Assembly: GCF_002240565.1 (NCBI RefSeq)
Contig: NZ_MZMO01000001.1
Coordinates: 682,001 to 746,000, forward strand
Length of the DNA: 64,000 nucleotides
Direction of reading: 5' to 3'
From: Clavibacter michiganensis subsp. insidiosus
GTDB taxonomy: Bacteria; Actinomycetota; Actinomycetes; Actinomycetales; Microbacteriaceae
Shown here in pieces: positions 46,572 through 55,604 of the stretch. The notes beneath the pieces are model-generated. The model was not told where the DNA came from. It did no database searches and was given only the letters and a program-made list of their open reading frames with translations. The position numbers and the translations under genes are program-made. The stretch's first letter is position 1. The number at the start of each line of letters is the position of its first letter.

Positions 46572-47513
46572 TCACGCCGACGGGCCGTACGTCTCCACCG
46601 CGAGGATCCCCGCCTCCGGGTCAGACGCCGACAGGTGCACCACCGAGAACTCGGCGGGCGACAGCATCCCGGCCCGCGGCATGCGGCTCGCGCGGGGCGT
46701 CTCCGTGGCGAGGGCGATCTCGTGCAGGATCTCCGGCAGGACGGGGCTGTGGCTGCAGAGCACGGCGCTGCGGGCCTTGCGCACGCGCTTCGCGACGGTC
46801 TCGCGCACGGATCCGCCGTCGGTCTCGTAGGCGTCCTGGCTGATCCCCGCGTCCTCCTTCACCCGCCGGCCGAGGGTCTCGGCGAGGGGCGCGACCGTCT
46901 GCAGGCAGCGCTCGGCGGTGCTGCTCGTGACGACCTGTGGCCCGAACGCGAGCAGCGTCGGCACGATCGACCGCGCCTCGTCGCGTCCGCGGGCGCTGAG
47001 CGGCCGGCCCGCGTCGGCGCCGTCCCACTCGTACGGCTGCACGGCGTGGCCGTGGCGCAGCGCGATGAGGGCGAACGACCGGTGCGAGCCCGTCTCCACG
47101 AGCCCGGCGAAGAGGTCGAGGATCTGCACCTCGCCCGGGTAGTCGAGGCGCTTGCGGGCGTTGGGGATGGAGACCCACTCGACGCTCTCCACCTCGTCGT
47201 CCGGCTCGAAGCGTCCTGCCTCGACCATGGCGTCCGTGGCCTCGGCGGCCCAGTAGCTCACCGACTTGCGGCGGCCGCCGGAGATGCCGTACTCGATGGC
47301 GCCGAGCGGCACGCCGAGCGCGACCCGGAGGCCGGTCTCCTCGTGCACCTCGCGGACGGCGGTCTGCGGGAGCGTCTCGCCGGGATCGACCTTGCCCTTC
47401 GGCAGGGACGTGTCGCGGCGTCGGGTGCGGTGGATGATGAGCACCCGGATCCGTCTGTCGACCACGCGCCAGACGACGGCGCCTGCGGCGAAGACGGAGG
47501 GGGAGGGCGGCAC
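46572..47513 (-). CDS. NUDIX hydrolase fused to histidine phosphatase
   Basis: 313 aa. The N-terminal NUDIX domain (residues about 8-135) has the box spread over PKGKVDPGETLPQTAVREVH then EETG. The C-terminal histidine-phosphatase domain (residues 150-313) begins LIALRHGHA and has SSTAERCLQT and LCSHSPVLPEI. This two-domain plan matches mycobacterial MutT1, which degrades 8-oxo-dGTP and diadenosine polyphosphates. GTG 47513 is chosen over GTG 47522 because TAGCGT at 47521-47526 lies 7 nt before it. It lies 41 bp downstream of ppk on the same strand. Confidence 0.9.
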   Translation of the reverse strand: MPPSPSVFAAGAVVWRVVDRRIRVLIIHRTRRRDTSLPKGKVDPGETLPQTAVREVHEETGLRVALGVPLGAIEYGISGGRRKSVSYWAAEATDAMVEAGRFEPDDEVESVEWVSIPNARKRLDYPGEVQILDLFAGLVETGSHRSFALIALRHGHAVQPYEWDGADAGRPLSARGRDEARSIVPTLLAFGPQVVTSSTAERCLQTVAPLAETLGRRVKEDAGISQDAYETDGGSVRETVAKRVRKARSAVLCSHSPVLPEILHEIALATETPRASRMPRAGMLSPAEFSVVHLSASDPEAGILAVETYGPSA

Positions 47514-47520
47514 GTCCCCC

Positions 47521-47526
47521 ACGCTA
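47521..47526 (-). promoter_or_regulatory. -10 hexamer, leaderless start (NUDIX fusion)
   Basis: TAGCGT on the minus strand, 7 nt before GTG 47513. Confidence 0.4.
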
Positions 47527-47554
47527 GCGGGGTCCGTGCTCGGTTCAGCGGTGC

Positions 47555-49738
47555 TCAGCGGAGCACGCGCCGCTTGCGCTTGGACACGATGCCCATCACC
47601 GCGGTCTGCAGGTCCTCCAGCGTCGTGCCGTCCGCGCCCTTGTTGCGGCGCGTCCACTCCCCGTCGGAGTCGAGGATCCACGCGGAGGTCGTGTCGGCCA
47701 TGGCGCGGTCGAAGAGGTCCTCGATCTCCTGCAGGTGCGCGGGGTCGACGAGGCGCACGAGCGCCTCGACGCGGCGGTCGAGGTTGCGGTGCATCATGTC
47801 GGCGCTGCCGATGTAGGTGGCCTGGTCGCCGTCGTTGACGAACGAGAACACGCGGCTGTGCTCGAGGTAGCGCCCGAGGATCGACCGCACCTCGATGTTC
47901 TCGCTGAGCCCCGGCTGTCCCGGCGTGAGCGAGCAGATGCCGCGCACCCAGACCTGCACGGGCACGCCCGCGTTGCTCGCCCGGTAGAGCGCGTCGATGA
48001 TCTTCTCGTCGACGATGGAGTTGACCTTGATGCGGATGCCGCTGGGCTTCCCGTCGAGCGCGTTCTGCGTCTCCACGGCGATGCGCTTGAGCAGGCCCTT
48101 CCGCAGGTGCAGCGGCGCGACGAGCAGGCGCTTGAACTTCTTCTCGATGCCGTAGCCGGAGAGCTCGTTGAACAGGCGCGTGAGGTCCTTGCCCACGACG
48201 TCGTCCGCGGTGAGGAGCCCGAGGTCCTCGTAGATGCGGCTCGTCTTGGGGTTGTAGTTGCCTGTGCCGATGTGGCTGTAGTGCCGCAGCACCCCGCCCT
48301 TCTCCTGGCGGATCACGAGCGCGAGCTTGCAGTGCGTCTTGAGCCCCGCGACGCCGTAGACGACGTGCACGCCGGCCTTCTCGAGCTTGCGGGCCCACGT
48401 GATGTTGGCCTGCTCGTCGAAGCGCGCCTTGATCTCCACCAGCGCGAGCACCTGCTTGCCCGCCTCGGCCGCGTCGATGAGCGCCTCGACGATGGGGCTG
48501 TCGCCGCTCGTGCGGTAGAGGGTCTGCTTGATGGCGAGCACGTGGGGATCCGCCGCCGCCTGCTCCAGGAACGCCTGCACGCTCGTGGTGAACGACTCGT
48601 AGGGGTGGTGCAGCAGGATGTCCTGCTGCGCGATGGAGCGGAAGATGTCGGCGCGCGAGTTGTCCTCGGCCGGTTTCAGCGCGACGGCCGTGGTGGGCAC
48701 GTTGTTCGGGTAGTGCAGCGCCGGCCGGTCGAGCTTCGCGAGGTCGAACAGGCCGCCGAGGTCGAGCGGGGACGGGAGCGTGAACACCTCCTGCTCGGTG
48801 ATGTCGAGCTCGCGCATGAGGAGGTCGAGCGTGACCGCGTCCATGTCGTCCGAGATCTCGAGGCGGATGGGCGGGCCGAACCGGCGTCGCAGGAGCTCCT
48901 TCTCGAGGGCCTGGATGAGGTTCTCGGTCTCGTCCTCCTCGATCTGCACGTCCTCGTTGCGCGTGACGCGGAACACGTGGTGCTCGACGATCTCCATGCC
49001 CGGGAACAGCGTCTGCAGCTGGTTCGCGATGAGGTCCTCGAGGGCGATGAAGTCGATGGGGCCGGAGCGCGTGTCGGGCGTGAGCGGCATGAAGCGCGGC
49101 AGCATCTGCGGCACCTTGATGCGCGCGAACTCCTGGCGGTTCGTCTTCGGGTTGCGGATGCGCACCGAGAGGTTCAGCGACAGGCCGGAGATGTAGGGGA
49201 AGGGGTGGGCCGGATCCACCGCGAGCGGCATGAGCACCGGGAACACCTGCTCGGAGAAGAGCTCGTGCAGGCGGTCCTGCTGGGCCTCGTCGAGCGAGTC
49301 CCAGCGCACGACGCGGATGCCGTGCTCCTCGAGCGCCGGGCGCACGCTGTCGTTGAAGGCGGCCGCGTGGCGGACCTGCAGGCGGTACGCGGTCTCGTTG
49401 ATGGCGGAGAGCACCTCGGCGGGCGTGCGGCCGATGTTGGTGGGGACGGCGAGGCCCGTCGCGATGCGGCGCTTGAGGCCGGCGACGCGGACCATGAAGA
49501 ACTCATCGAGGTTGCTGGCGAAGATGGCGAGGAAGTTGGCCCGCTCGAGGACCGGCAGCTCGGGGTCCTCCGCCAGCTCGAGCACGCGGCGGTTGAACGC
49601 CAGCCAGCTCAGCTCGCGGTCGAGGAAGCGCCCCTCGGGGAGGGTCCCGTCGTCCTCGAGGAGCTCGTCCTCCTCGTCGAAGTCGTCCAGGGATTCGGCG
49701 ACCGCCTTCGCATCGCCGATGTACGTCTCGCTGTCCAT
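47555..49738 (-). CDS. ppk: Polyphosphate kinase 1
   Basis: 727-aa enzyme making polyphosphate from ATP. N-terminal, head and two catalytic PLD-like domains are present: [74 protein letters not shown] and [19 protein letters not shown], the last carrying the autophosphorylated His region. Length is as expected. ATG 49738. A PHO-box repeat lies 43-60 bp upstream, linking polyphosphate storage to phosphate control. Confidence 0.98.
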   Translation of the reverse strand: MDSETYIGDAKAVAESLDDFDEEDELLEDDGTLPEGRFLDRELSWLAFNRRVLELAEDPELPVLERANFLAIFASNLDEFFMVRVAGLKRRIATGLAVPTNIGRTPAEVLSAINETAYRLQVRHAAAFNDSVRPALEEHGIRVVRWDSLDEAQQDRLHELFSEQVFPVLMPLAVDPAHPFPYISGLSLNLSVRIRNPKTNRQEFARIKVPQMLPRFMPLTPDTRSGPIDFIALEDLIANQLQTLFPGMEIVEHHVFRVTRNEDVQIEEDETENLIQALEKELLRRRFGPPIRLEISDDMDAVTLDLLMRELDITEQEVFTLPSPLDLGGLFDLAKLDRPALHYPNNVPTTAVALKPAEDNSRADIFRSIAQQDILLHHPYESFTTSVQAFLEQAAADPHVLAIKQTLYRTSGDSPIVEALIDAAEAGKQVLALVEIKARFDEQANITWARKLEKAGVHVVYGVAGLKTHCKLALVIRQEKGGVLRHYSHIGTGNYNPKTSRIYEDLGLLTADDVVGKDLTRLFNELSGYGIEKKFKRLLVAPLHLRKGLLKRIAVETQNALDGKPSGIRIKVNSIVDEKIIDALYRASNAGVPVQVWVRGICSLTPGQPGLSENIEVRSILGRYLEHSRVFSFVNDGDQATYIGSADMMHRNLDRRVEALVRLVDPAHLQEIEDLFDRAMADTTSAWILDSDGEWTRRNKGADGTTLEDLQTAVMGIVSKRKRRVLR

Positions 49739-49780
49739 CCGCCCATCATGGCATCGCGGTGTGCCCTCCGCCCTCCGGCA

Positions 49781-49798
49781 GGTGAACGCACGGTGAAC
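49781..49798 (-). promoter_or_regulatory. PHO box upstream of ppk
   Basis: On the minus strand, two exact GTTCACC heptamers with 11-nt period (GTTCACC-GTGC-GTTCACC), the same architecture as before pstS. Confidence 0.87.
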
Positions 49799-49831
49799 CG
49801 CATCGGGAGAGCGCTGGGGGAGGCGCGGGGA

Positions 49832-50761
49832 TCAGGCAAGGCGGTACTGGACGTCGACCGCGGCGTCGCGGAAGGCGGCCCGTCGGTAGAGCGCCAGGGC
49901 GGGCGCGTTGTCGGCCTCGACGTAGAGGTCGACCTCGTCGTGCCCGCGCTCGGCGAGCAGGTCGAGGCCGGCGGCGAGGAGGGCGGATCCGAGTCCGCGG
50001 GCCGCGCGGTCGGGATCCACGCCGAGCACGTACACCTCGGCCTGGCCGCCATCCACCTTGAGCCAGTGGAAGCCGGCCAGCCTGCCGTCCGCGTCGCGGG
50101 CGAGGAGCAGCAGGGCCGGGTCGAACCAGGACTCCGCGACGCGGTCGTCGAGGTCGCCGCGCGTCATGCGGCCCTGCTCGGGGTGGCTCGCGAAGGCCCG
50201 CGCGTTGAGCGCGACCCAGTCGTCGGCGTCCTCGGCGGCGAAGGAGGAGAGCGCGAGGCCCGCCGGCATCGGGCGCTCGCCGAGGCCCGTGCGCGCCTCG
50301 GCGACCGACGCGCGCAGCTGCAGGAGCTCGCGGGCCCGGTCGAGGCCCGTCGCGGCGGCGAGGGCGCGGGCGGCGGGGTGGTCGCCGTGCGCCCACACCG
50401 AGACGGGCGATCCCGCGGCCTCCGCGAGCACGGCCTCGAGGAGCGCGCGGCCGACGCCGTGGCGGCGGCGGGACGGATCCACGACGAGCTCGGCCTCGAT
50501 CCCGCCGTCGCCGCGCGCGACGACGGCCGCGCCGATCGGGCTCCCGTCCGTCCCATCGACGACGAGGAGGGCGGGTCCGCCGTCGGAGCTGAGCGTGAGG
50601 CGGGTCTGCTCGTTGAACGGGGCGACGCCGTCGGCCGCGCGGGCGCGGTCGGCGAGCGCGAGGATCCCGCGGACGGCGTCGGGGGCGGGCTCGACGCGGA
50701 CGACGCGCGGGGCGTCGGGCTCCGTCGCCTCAGGCGCCGGCGGGGGCGGGAACGCGCTCAT
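49832..50761 (-). CDS. mshD: Mycothiol synthase
   Basis: 309-aa double-GNAT enzyme acetylating Cys-GlcN-Ins, the last step of mycothiol synthesis. The N-terminal domain has [20 protein letters not shown] and [20 protein letters not shown]; the C-terminal domain has [34 protein letters not shown] and [19 protein letters not shown]. These are classic MshD marks. ATG 50761 has AGGAGG 5 nt upstream, and overlaps the glnR-like gene by 32 nt. The same gene pair occurs in mycobacteria. Confidence 0.95.
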   Translation of the reverse strand: MSAFPPPPAPEATEPDAPRVVRVEPAPDAVRGILALADRARAADGVAPFNEQTRLTLSSDGGPALLVVDGTDGSPIGAAVVARGDGGIEAELVVDPSRRRHGVGRALLEAVLAEAAGSPVSVWAHGDHPAARALAAATGLDRARELLQLRASVAEARTGLGERPMPAGLALSSFAAEDADDWVALNARAFASHPEQGRMTRGDLDDRVAESWFDPALLLLARDADGRLAGFHWLKVDGGQAEVYVLGVDPDRAARGLGSALLAAGLDLLAERGHDEVDLYVEADNAPALALYRRAAFRDAAVDVQYRLA

Positions 50762-51422
50762 TGTCCTCCTCATACACGTTGAAGCGGTAGCCGACGTTGC
50801 GCACGGTGCCGATGAGCGACTCGAGGTCGCCGAGCTTCGCCCGCAGGCGCCGCACGTGCACGTCGACCGTGCGCGTGCCGCCGAAGTAGTCGTAGCCCCA
50901 CACCTCGCTGAGCAGCTGCTCGCGCGTGAAGACCCGCGACGGGTGGCTCGCGAAGAAGCGCAGCAGCTCGAACTCCTTGAAGGTGAGGTCGAGCGGCTTG
51001 CCGTGCACCTTGGCGGAGTAGCTGGCCTCGTCGATGACCACGCCGGAGGCCTGGATCTTGCTGCCCGTGTGCTCGAGCGCCGCGCGGCCGATGACGAGGC
51101 GCACGCGCGCGTCGACCTCGGCGGGGCCGGCGGAGTCGAGGATCACGTCGGTCGCGCCCCAGTCGGCGCTGACCGCGGTGAGGCCGCCCTCGGTGAGCAC
51201 GAGGATGAGGGGCGTGCCCCCGCCCGTGGTGGTGAGGATCTTGCAGAGGGACTTGGCGCTGGCGAGGTCGCGGCGGGCGTCGACGAGGACGAGGTCGGCG
51301 GCGGGGGCGTTCACGAGGCTCGCCGCATCCGCCTGGATGTGCCGCGTCCGGTGGCTGAGGAGCCCGAGCGCCGGGAGCACATCGGTGTCCGCGGACGAGG
51401 TCAGGATCAACAGCTGGGCCAC
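50730..51422 (-). CDS. glnR: GlnR-like OmpR-family response regulator
   Basis: 230 aa. The receiver-like domain (residues 1-115: [16 protein letters not shown] with Asp48, [20 protein letters not shown]) is atypical, as in GlnR orphan regulators, which are not phosphorylated conventionally. A winged-helix domain follows ([69 protein letters not shown]). GlnR controls nitrogen assimilation in actinobacteria. GTG 51422 has GGAGG 6 nt upstream and starts at the family N-terminus AQLLILTSS. Followed by mshD with a 32-nt overlap. Confidence 0.9.
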   Translation of the reverse strand: MAQLLILTSSADTDVLPALGLLSHRTRHIQADAASLVNAPAADLVLVDARRDLASAKSLCKILTTTGGGTPLILVLTEGGLTAVSADWGATDVILDSAGPAEVDARVRLVIGRAALEHTGSKIQASGVVIDEASYSAKVHGKPLDLTFKEFELLRFFASHPSRVFTREQLLSEVWGYDYFGGTRTVDVHVRRLRAKLGDLESLIGTVRNVGYRFNVYEEDNERVPAPAGA

Positions 51423-51475
51423 AGGGATCCTCCATGGATGAATTCCCCCCATGATACGTGGGGCAGGATTGCGGG

Positions 51476-51742
51476 GTGACCTCCCCCCTGCGCAGCCTCG
51501 TCCCCGTCTGGCTGGCCGCCGCCGTCGGCGCGGTCGTGGTGGCGGTGGCCGTCGGCCCCGACGCGGCCCCGCGGTGGTTCCCGCTCGTGCTCGCCACGTG
51601 CGTCGTCGCCACGTTCGTGATCCAGCTGTCCCTGCCCCGCAAGACCGGCTTCGTCGACCGCGCCGTGGGCAGCGTCGTCGGCGCGGTGCTCGTGCTCGCC
51701 GCGGCTACGGCCGTCGTGCTCCTCGTGCCCGTCGCGGCCTAG
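51476..51742 (+). CDS. Small membrane protein of unknown function
   Basis: 88 aa with three predicted helices ([57 protein letters not shown]) and a single basic loop [13 protein letters not shown] 51476 is preferred to an upstream ATG at 51458; CAGGAT sits 6 nt before the GTG. Divergent from glnR with 53 bp between. Function unknown. Confidence 0.72.
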   Translation: MTSPLRSLVPVWLAAAVGAVVVAVAVGPDAAPRWFPLVLATCVVATFVIQLSLPRKTGFVDRAVGSVVGAVLVLAAATAVVLLVPVAA

Positions 51743-51773
51743 ACGAGCCGGTCGGATCCGGCCGCCCGTGGGG

Positions 51774-51779
51774 TAGATT
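51774..51779 (+). promoter_or_regulatory. -10 hexamer, leaderless start (38-aa protein)
   Basis: TAGATT, 6 nt before the ATG at 51786. Confidence 0.55.
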
Positions 51780-51785
51780 GGGGCC

Positions 51786-51902
51786 ATGTCGTCGCTGCTT
51801 GCTCTGGAACTCTTCTTCACCGGACTGCTGGTCCTGGCGAGCCTCTCCATCGGCTGGGTGTCGCTCGTCGTGGTCTACAACCTCTTCCGCGGCCAGCGCT
51901 GA
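51786..51902 (+). CDS. 38-aa single-helix membrane microprotein
   Basis: MSSLLALELFFTG, a membrane helix to VSLVVVYNLF, and a basic end RGQR. The -10 box 6 nt before the ATG and the absence of a Shine-Dalgarno fit a leaderless mRNA. The nitrobindin-like gene starts 11 nt after the stop, so it probably heads that operon. No family assigned. Confidence 0.65.
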   Translation: MSSLLALELFFTGLLVLASLSIGWVSLVVVYNLFRGQR

Positions 51903-51913
51903 CCGCGCGCCGC

Positions 51914-52513
51914 ATGATCGAGATCCCGACCGGCCTCCCCGCCGAGCTCGTCCCGCTGTCCTGGCTCCTCGGCGTCTGGGAGGGCACCGGGGTCGTCGAG
52001 TACGCGGTCGGCGACGAGGTCGTCCGCCGCGAGTTCGGCCAGCGCATCAGCTTCAGCCACGACGGCCTGCCGCACCTCAACTACTCCTCGTACGCGTGGG
52101 TCGATGGCGACGACGGCCCCGTGCCCTTCGTCACCGAGACCGGCTACTGGCGCCTGCGCCGCCGCGTCACCGACGGGGACCCGGGCCCCGCGATGCTGCC
52201 GCCCACCGGCGATCGCCCGTTCACGACGGCCGAGGAGGTCGAGACGCTGCGCAACGCCGAGAGCGGCTTCGACGTCGAGGTCGCGCTCGTGCACCCGGGC
52301 GGCGTCAGCGAGCTCTACGTCGGCCAGGTGAAGAGCGCGCGCATCGACCTCGCCACCGACGCCGTGATGCGCACCGAGGGCGCCAAGGCCTACACGGGCG
52401 CGACCAGGCTCTACGGCCTCGTCGAGCGCGACCTGCTCTGGGCGTGGGACATCGCGGCGCTCGGCCAGCCGCTGCGCACGCACGCCTCCGGGCGGGTGTC
52501 GCATGTCGACTGA
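51914..52513 (+). CDS. Nitrobindin/FABP-like beta-barrel protein
   Basis: 199 aa, ten-stranded barrel of the THAP4/nitrobindin family. The family signature GVWEGTG (residues 20-26) sits in the first strands, with VVRREFGQRISFSHDGLP and TETGYWRLRR following. A C-terminal His (LRTHASG) is at the expected position of the axial haem ligand. Homologues bind haem b and isomerise peroxynitrite; haem binding here is inferred. It overlaps the next gene by 11 nt. Confidence 0.88.
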   Translation: MIEIPTGLPAELVPLSWLLGVWEGTGVVEYAVGDEVVRREFGQRISFSHDGLPHLNYSSYAWVDGDDGPVPFVTETGYWRLRRRVTDGDPGPAMLPPTGDRPFTTAEEVETLRNAESGFDVEVALVHPGGVSELYVGQVKSARIDLATDAVMRTEGAKAYTGATRLYGLVERDLLWAWDIAALGQPLRTHASGRVSHVD

Positions 52514-53657
52514 CCCGGATCCCGCCCCGTCCCGCTCGCCCTTCCTCGACCTGCCCGGCGCCGTCGCCGCCGAGGGGCCGGATGCCGGCGTGCCCGCGCA
52601 CCTCGGATCCCTCGTGCAGGAGCAGCGCGCGCTCGCCGCGGGGACCGCGATCGTCGACCTGTCGCACCGGGCTGTCCTCTCCGGCACGGGGGAGGACCGG
52701 CTGACCTGGCTCGACTCCATCACCAGCCAGTCGCTCCGCGGCCTCGCGCCGGGGGACTCGGCCGAGACCCTCTTCCTCGACCAGAACGGCCGCCTCGAGC
52801 ACGCGGTCGGCGTGCTCGACGACGGCGTCACCACCTGGCTGCTGCTCGGCGCCGGGGACGCGGGGGCGCTGCTCGCGTACCTGCAGCGCATGCGCTTCAT
52901 GCTCCGGGTCGAGCCCGCCGACCGCACTGCCGAGCTCGCCGTCGTCGGCACCATGGGCGAGCCCGAGCTCCCCGTCGCGGCGCCCGCGGGCGTGCCGCTC
53001 GTGTGGCGGGATCCGTGGACGCACGTCGTCCCCGGCGGACACCAGTACGCGGCCGCCGCGCCGCACCCGGGCGAGGGCTGGACCTGGAGCGAGCGCCTCG
53101 TGCCGCGCTCCGAGCTGCCCGCCGTCGTCGCGCGCGCGGCGTCCGGCGACCTGCCCGTCGCGGGCGTCCTCGCGTCCGAGGCGCTGCGGATCGCCGCGTG
53201 GCGCCCGCGCTTCGCCACGGAGGTCGACGACCGCACCATCCCGCACGAGCTCGACTGGCTGCGCAGCGCCGTGCACCTCAGCAAGGGCTGCTACCGCGGC
53301 CAGGAGACGGTCGCCAAGGTCCACAACCTCGGGCGCCCGCCGCGCCGCCTCGTGCTGCTGCAGCTCGACGGGTCCGACGCGGTGCTGCCGGGCGCGGGAT
53401 CCGAGGTGCGGCTCCCCGCCGCCGCCGACGGCACCGCGGGCGAGGTGGTCGGGGCGGTCACGTCGAGCGCGCTGCACCACGAGCTCGGCCCGGTCGCGCT
53501 CGCGGTCGTCCGCCGCAACGTGGATCCCGCCCTCCAGCTCGAGGTCGTCGCCGACGACGTGCGCGTGCAGGCCATGCAGGACGTGATCGTTCCCACGGAC
53601 GCCGGCCGCTCCGCCGACGTCCCCCGCCTGCCGCGGCTCGGTGCGGTCCGCCGCTGA
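52503..53657 (+). CDS. ygfZ: Folate-binding YgfZ/GcvT-like protein
   Basis: 384 aa. The GcvT-like fold opens with VDLSHRAVLSGTGEDRLTWL and SITSQSLRGL. The YgfZ hallmark K-G-C-Y-x-G-Q-E is KGCYRGQETV (residues about 261-270). YgfZ proteins help build or repair Fe-S clusters in a folate-dependent way and are not glycine-cleavage enzymes. ATG 52503 overlaps the nitrobindin-like stop by 11 nt. The GTG of the next gene overlaps its end by 17 nt, so the three read as an operon. Confidence 0.93.
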   Translation: MSTDPDPAPSRSPFLDLPGAVAAEGPDAGVPAHLGSLVQEQRALAAGTAIVDLSHRAVLSGTGEDRLTWLDSITSQSLRGLAPGDSAETLFLDQNGRLEHAVGVLDDGVTTWLLLGAGDAGALLAYLQRMRFMLRVEPADRTAELAVVGTMGEPELPVAAPAGVPLVWRDPWTHVVPGGHQYAAAAPHPGEGWTWSERLVPRSELPAVVARAASGDLPVAGVLASEALRIAAWRPRFATEVDDRTIPHELDWLRSAVHLSKGCYRGQETVAKVHNLGRPPRRLVLLQLDGSDAVLPGAGSEVRLPAAADGTAGEVVGAVTSSALHHELGPVALAVVRRNVDPALQLEVVADDVRVQAMQDVIVPTDAGRSADVPRLPRLGAVRR

Positions 53658-54760
53658 GCGCGCGCGGGAGCGGTCGGCCCGTGCCGCCCGCACCCTGAGG
53701 CACCGGGCGGATCCGCGCGCCGCGCTGCTGCGCCTCTGGGGATCGGCGCCCGCGGCCCTGCAGATCGCCATCGCGGCCACGGGCGGCTGGGCCTTCGCGC
53801 ACCACGTGCTCGGCCACGACACCCCGCTGCTCGCGACGACCGTCACGATCACGAGCCTCGGCTTCGTGCGCGACGCGCGGCCCGTGCGCGTGCTCGAGAC
53901 GGCGATCGGCATGACCGTCGGGATCACGCTGAGCGAGGTGCTGCTGCTCGGCATCGGCCGCGGGGCGTGGCAGCTGTTCGTCATCATCCTGGCGACGCTG
54001 CTGGTCGCGCGACTGCTGTCGTCGAACGCCGCGTTCGCGGTCGCGGCGGGCGTGCAGGCCGTGCTCGTCGCCCTTCTCCCGGCGCCGTCCGGCGGGGTCT
54101 TCGTGCGCAGCGTCGACGGGCTCGTGGGCGGCGCGGTGGCGCTCCTCGCGACCGCGCTCATCCCGCGGGATCCGCGGCGGCAGGCCCTGCGCGAGGCCCG
54201 CCGCGTGTTCTCCGAGTGCTCCTACGCGCTCACGTCGCTCGTCTCCGCCCTGCGGCTCGGCGACGCCACCGCCGCCGACCGCGCGCTCGACCGGCTGCCG
54301 CACCCAGCCGCTCATCGACGCGTGGAGCGCCGCGGCCGACTCGGCCCTGTCGATCGCGCGCATCTCCCCGTTCCTCCGCCGCCACCTGCCGGAGCTGCGG
54401 GCCCAGCGGCGCGTGCTCGACGGCATGGACCTCGCGGTGCGGAACCTGCGCGTGATCTCGCGGCGCATCGACTTCCTGGTGGTCGACGGGGTGCGGCGTC
54501 CCGTGCTCGCCGAGCTGCTCGCCACCGTCTCGAACGGCGTGAACCTCCTCGGCCAGAGCCTCTCGGATCCGTCGGCCGCGCCCCTCGCCCAGCAGAACCT
54601 CGTGCTCGTGGCCGTGCGGCTGGATCCGCGCGAGCTCATCCCCGGCGCCCCCGTGGGAGAGGTCATGCTCGTGATGCTGCTGCGGCCCCTGCTCGTGGAC
54701 CTCCAGGTGGCCGCGGGCGTCGACGCCGACACCGCGCGCCGCGCGCTGCCCGAAGTCTAG
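53641..54760 (+). pseudogene. FUSC-type membrane protein gene with a frameshift
   Basis: One continuous coding sense changes frame near 54295-54302. Up to that point one frame (from GTG 53641) encodes several helices (LLATTVTITSLGFVRDARPV, ETAIGMTVGITLSEVLLLGI, FVIILATLLVARLLS) to ATAADRALDRL. From about 54302 another frame continues with TQPLIDAWSAAADSALSIAR to the stop at 54758-54760 (RALPEV). The first frame stays open much further but into noncoding-looking Arg/Pro-rich sequence. Together they make about 372 aa of an aromatic-acid-exporter-like (FUSC/ArAE) membrane protein. Either a real single-base indel or a sequencing error. Confidence 0.75.
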
Positions 54761-55569
54761 GCCGGCGCGACCGCCGACCAGGGCATGGTCAGCTCGCCGA
54801 GCCGCCAGCGCGCGTGCCCGCCCTCGACGGGGACGCCTGCGTCGCGCATCCGGGCGACCGCGCCCAGCCACTGCTGCCGGGGGCCGTACACGCCGAGCGG
54901 GGCGCTGAGGATCCAGCTGCGGTCGAGCAGGGCGAGCACCTCGTGCACGCGCTCACCGGGGACGTTGCGGTGGATGAGCGCCTTCGGCAGCCGCTCGGCG
55001 ACGATCGACGGCAGCTCCAGCCCCGTCAACCGCAGCGAGATCGTCAGGCTGCGCGGGCCGTCCGCGCGCACGTCGACCCAGCTCGCGACCCGGCCGATCT
55101 CGTCGCACGTGCCCTCCACCACGGATCCGCCGGGGACGAGCCGCGCCGCCATCCGCGCCCACGCCGCGGGCACGTCGGCCTCGTCGTACTGCCGCAGCAC
55201 GTTGAAGGCGCGGATCACGGTCGCCCGCTCGCCGCCGGGCAGCGGCACCTCGAACCCGCCGCGGACGAAGGAGATTCGCTCCCGGGCCTCCGCGTCGGGC
55301 CACGCCGCGAGCTGCTCGCGCGCCCGCGCCACGCGCCCCGGCTCGATCTCGATGCCCACGACGCGCACGTCCGGCCGCGTCGCGCGCAGCCGCCCGTGCA
55401 TCTCGAGCGCCGTGATCCCGCTCGCGCCGTAGCCGAGGTCGACCACGAGCGGGTCGGCCGCGGTGCGCAGCGCGTCGAGGGTCGCGATCCACCTGTCGAC
55501 GCGCCGGAGGCGGTTCGTGTTGGTCGTCCCGCGCGTCACGGAGCCGACGGGGGAGGCGGCGCCCGGCAT
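54757..55569 (-). CDS. Class I SAM-dependent methyltransferase
   Basis: 270 aa. The SAM-binding motif I is VVDLGYGASGITALE, motif II VVGIEIEPGRV, and RAFNVLRQYDE lies in the motif IV region; the Rossmann core spans residues 38-165. The C-terminal part is specific to this group and I cannot name the acceptor. Its stop overlaps the stop of the convergent FUSC-type gene by two bases (54758-54759). Start ATG 55569 is the first in frame; MPGAASPVGSV precedes the helical entry. Confidence 0.85.
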   Translation of the reverse strand: MPGAASPVGSVTRGTTNTNRLRRVDRWIATLDALRTAADPLVVDLGYGASGITALEMHGRLRATRPDVRVVGIEIEPGRVARAREQLAAWPDAEARERISFVRGGFEVPLPGGERATVIRAFNVLRQYDEADVPAAWARMAARLVPGGSVVEGTCDEIGRVASWVDVRADGPRSLTISLRLTGLELPSIVAERLPKALIHRNVPGERVHEVLALLDRSWILSAPLGVYGPRQQWLGAVARMRDAGVPVEGGHARWRLGELTMPWSAVAPA

Positions 55570-55592
55570 GGGATCAGTCTCCCATCGCTCGA

Positions 55593-55598
55593 TAGGCT
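55593..55598 (+). promoter_or_regulatory. -10 hexamer, leaderless start (gpmA)
   Basis: TAGGCT, 6 nt before the gpmA ATG; no Shine-Dalgarno. Confidence 0.55.
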
Positions 55599-55604
55599 GG
55601 CCGC

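Noticed and set aside
53967..54455. Third-frame open stretch inside the FUSC-type gene
   Set aside because: Arg/Ala/Gly-biased codons without hydrophobic helices; the other two frames account for the whole protein.
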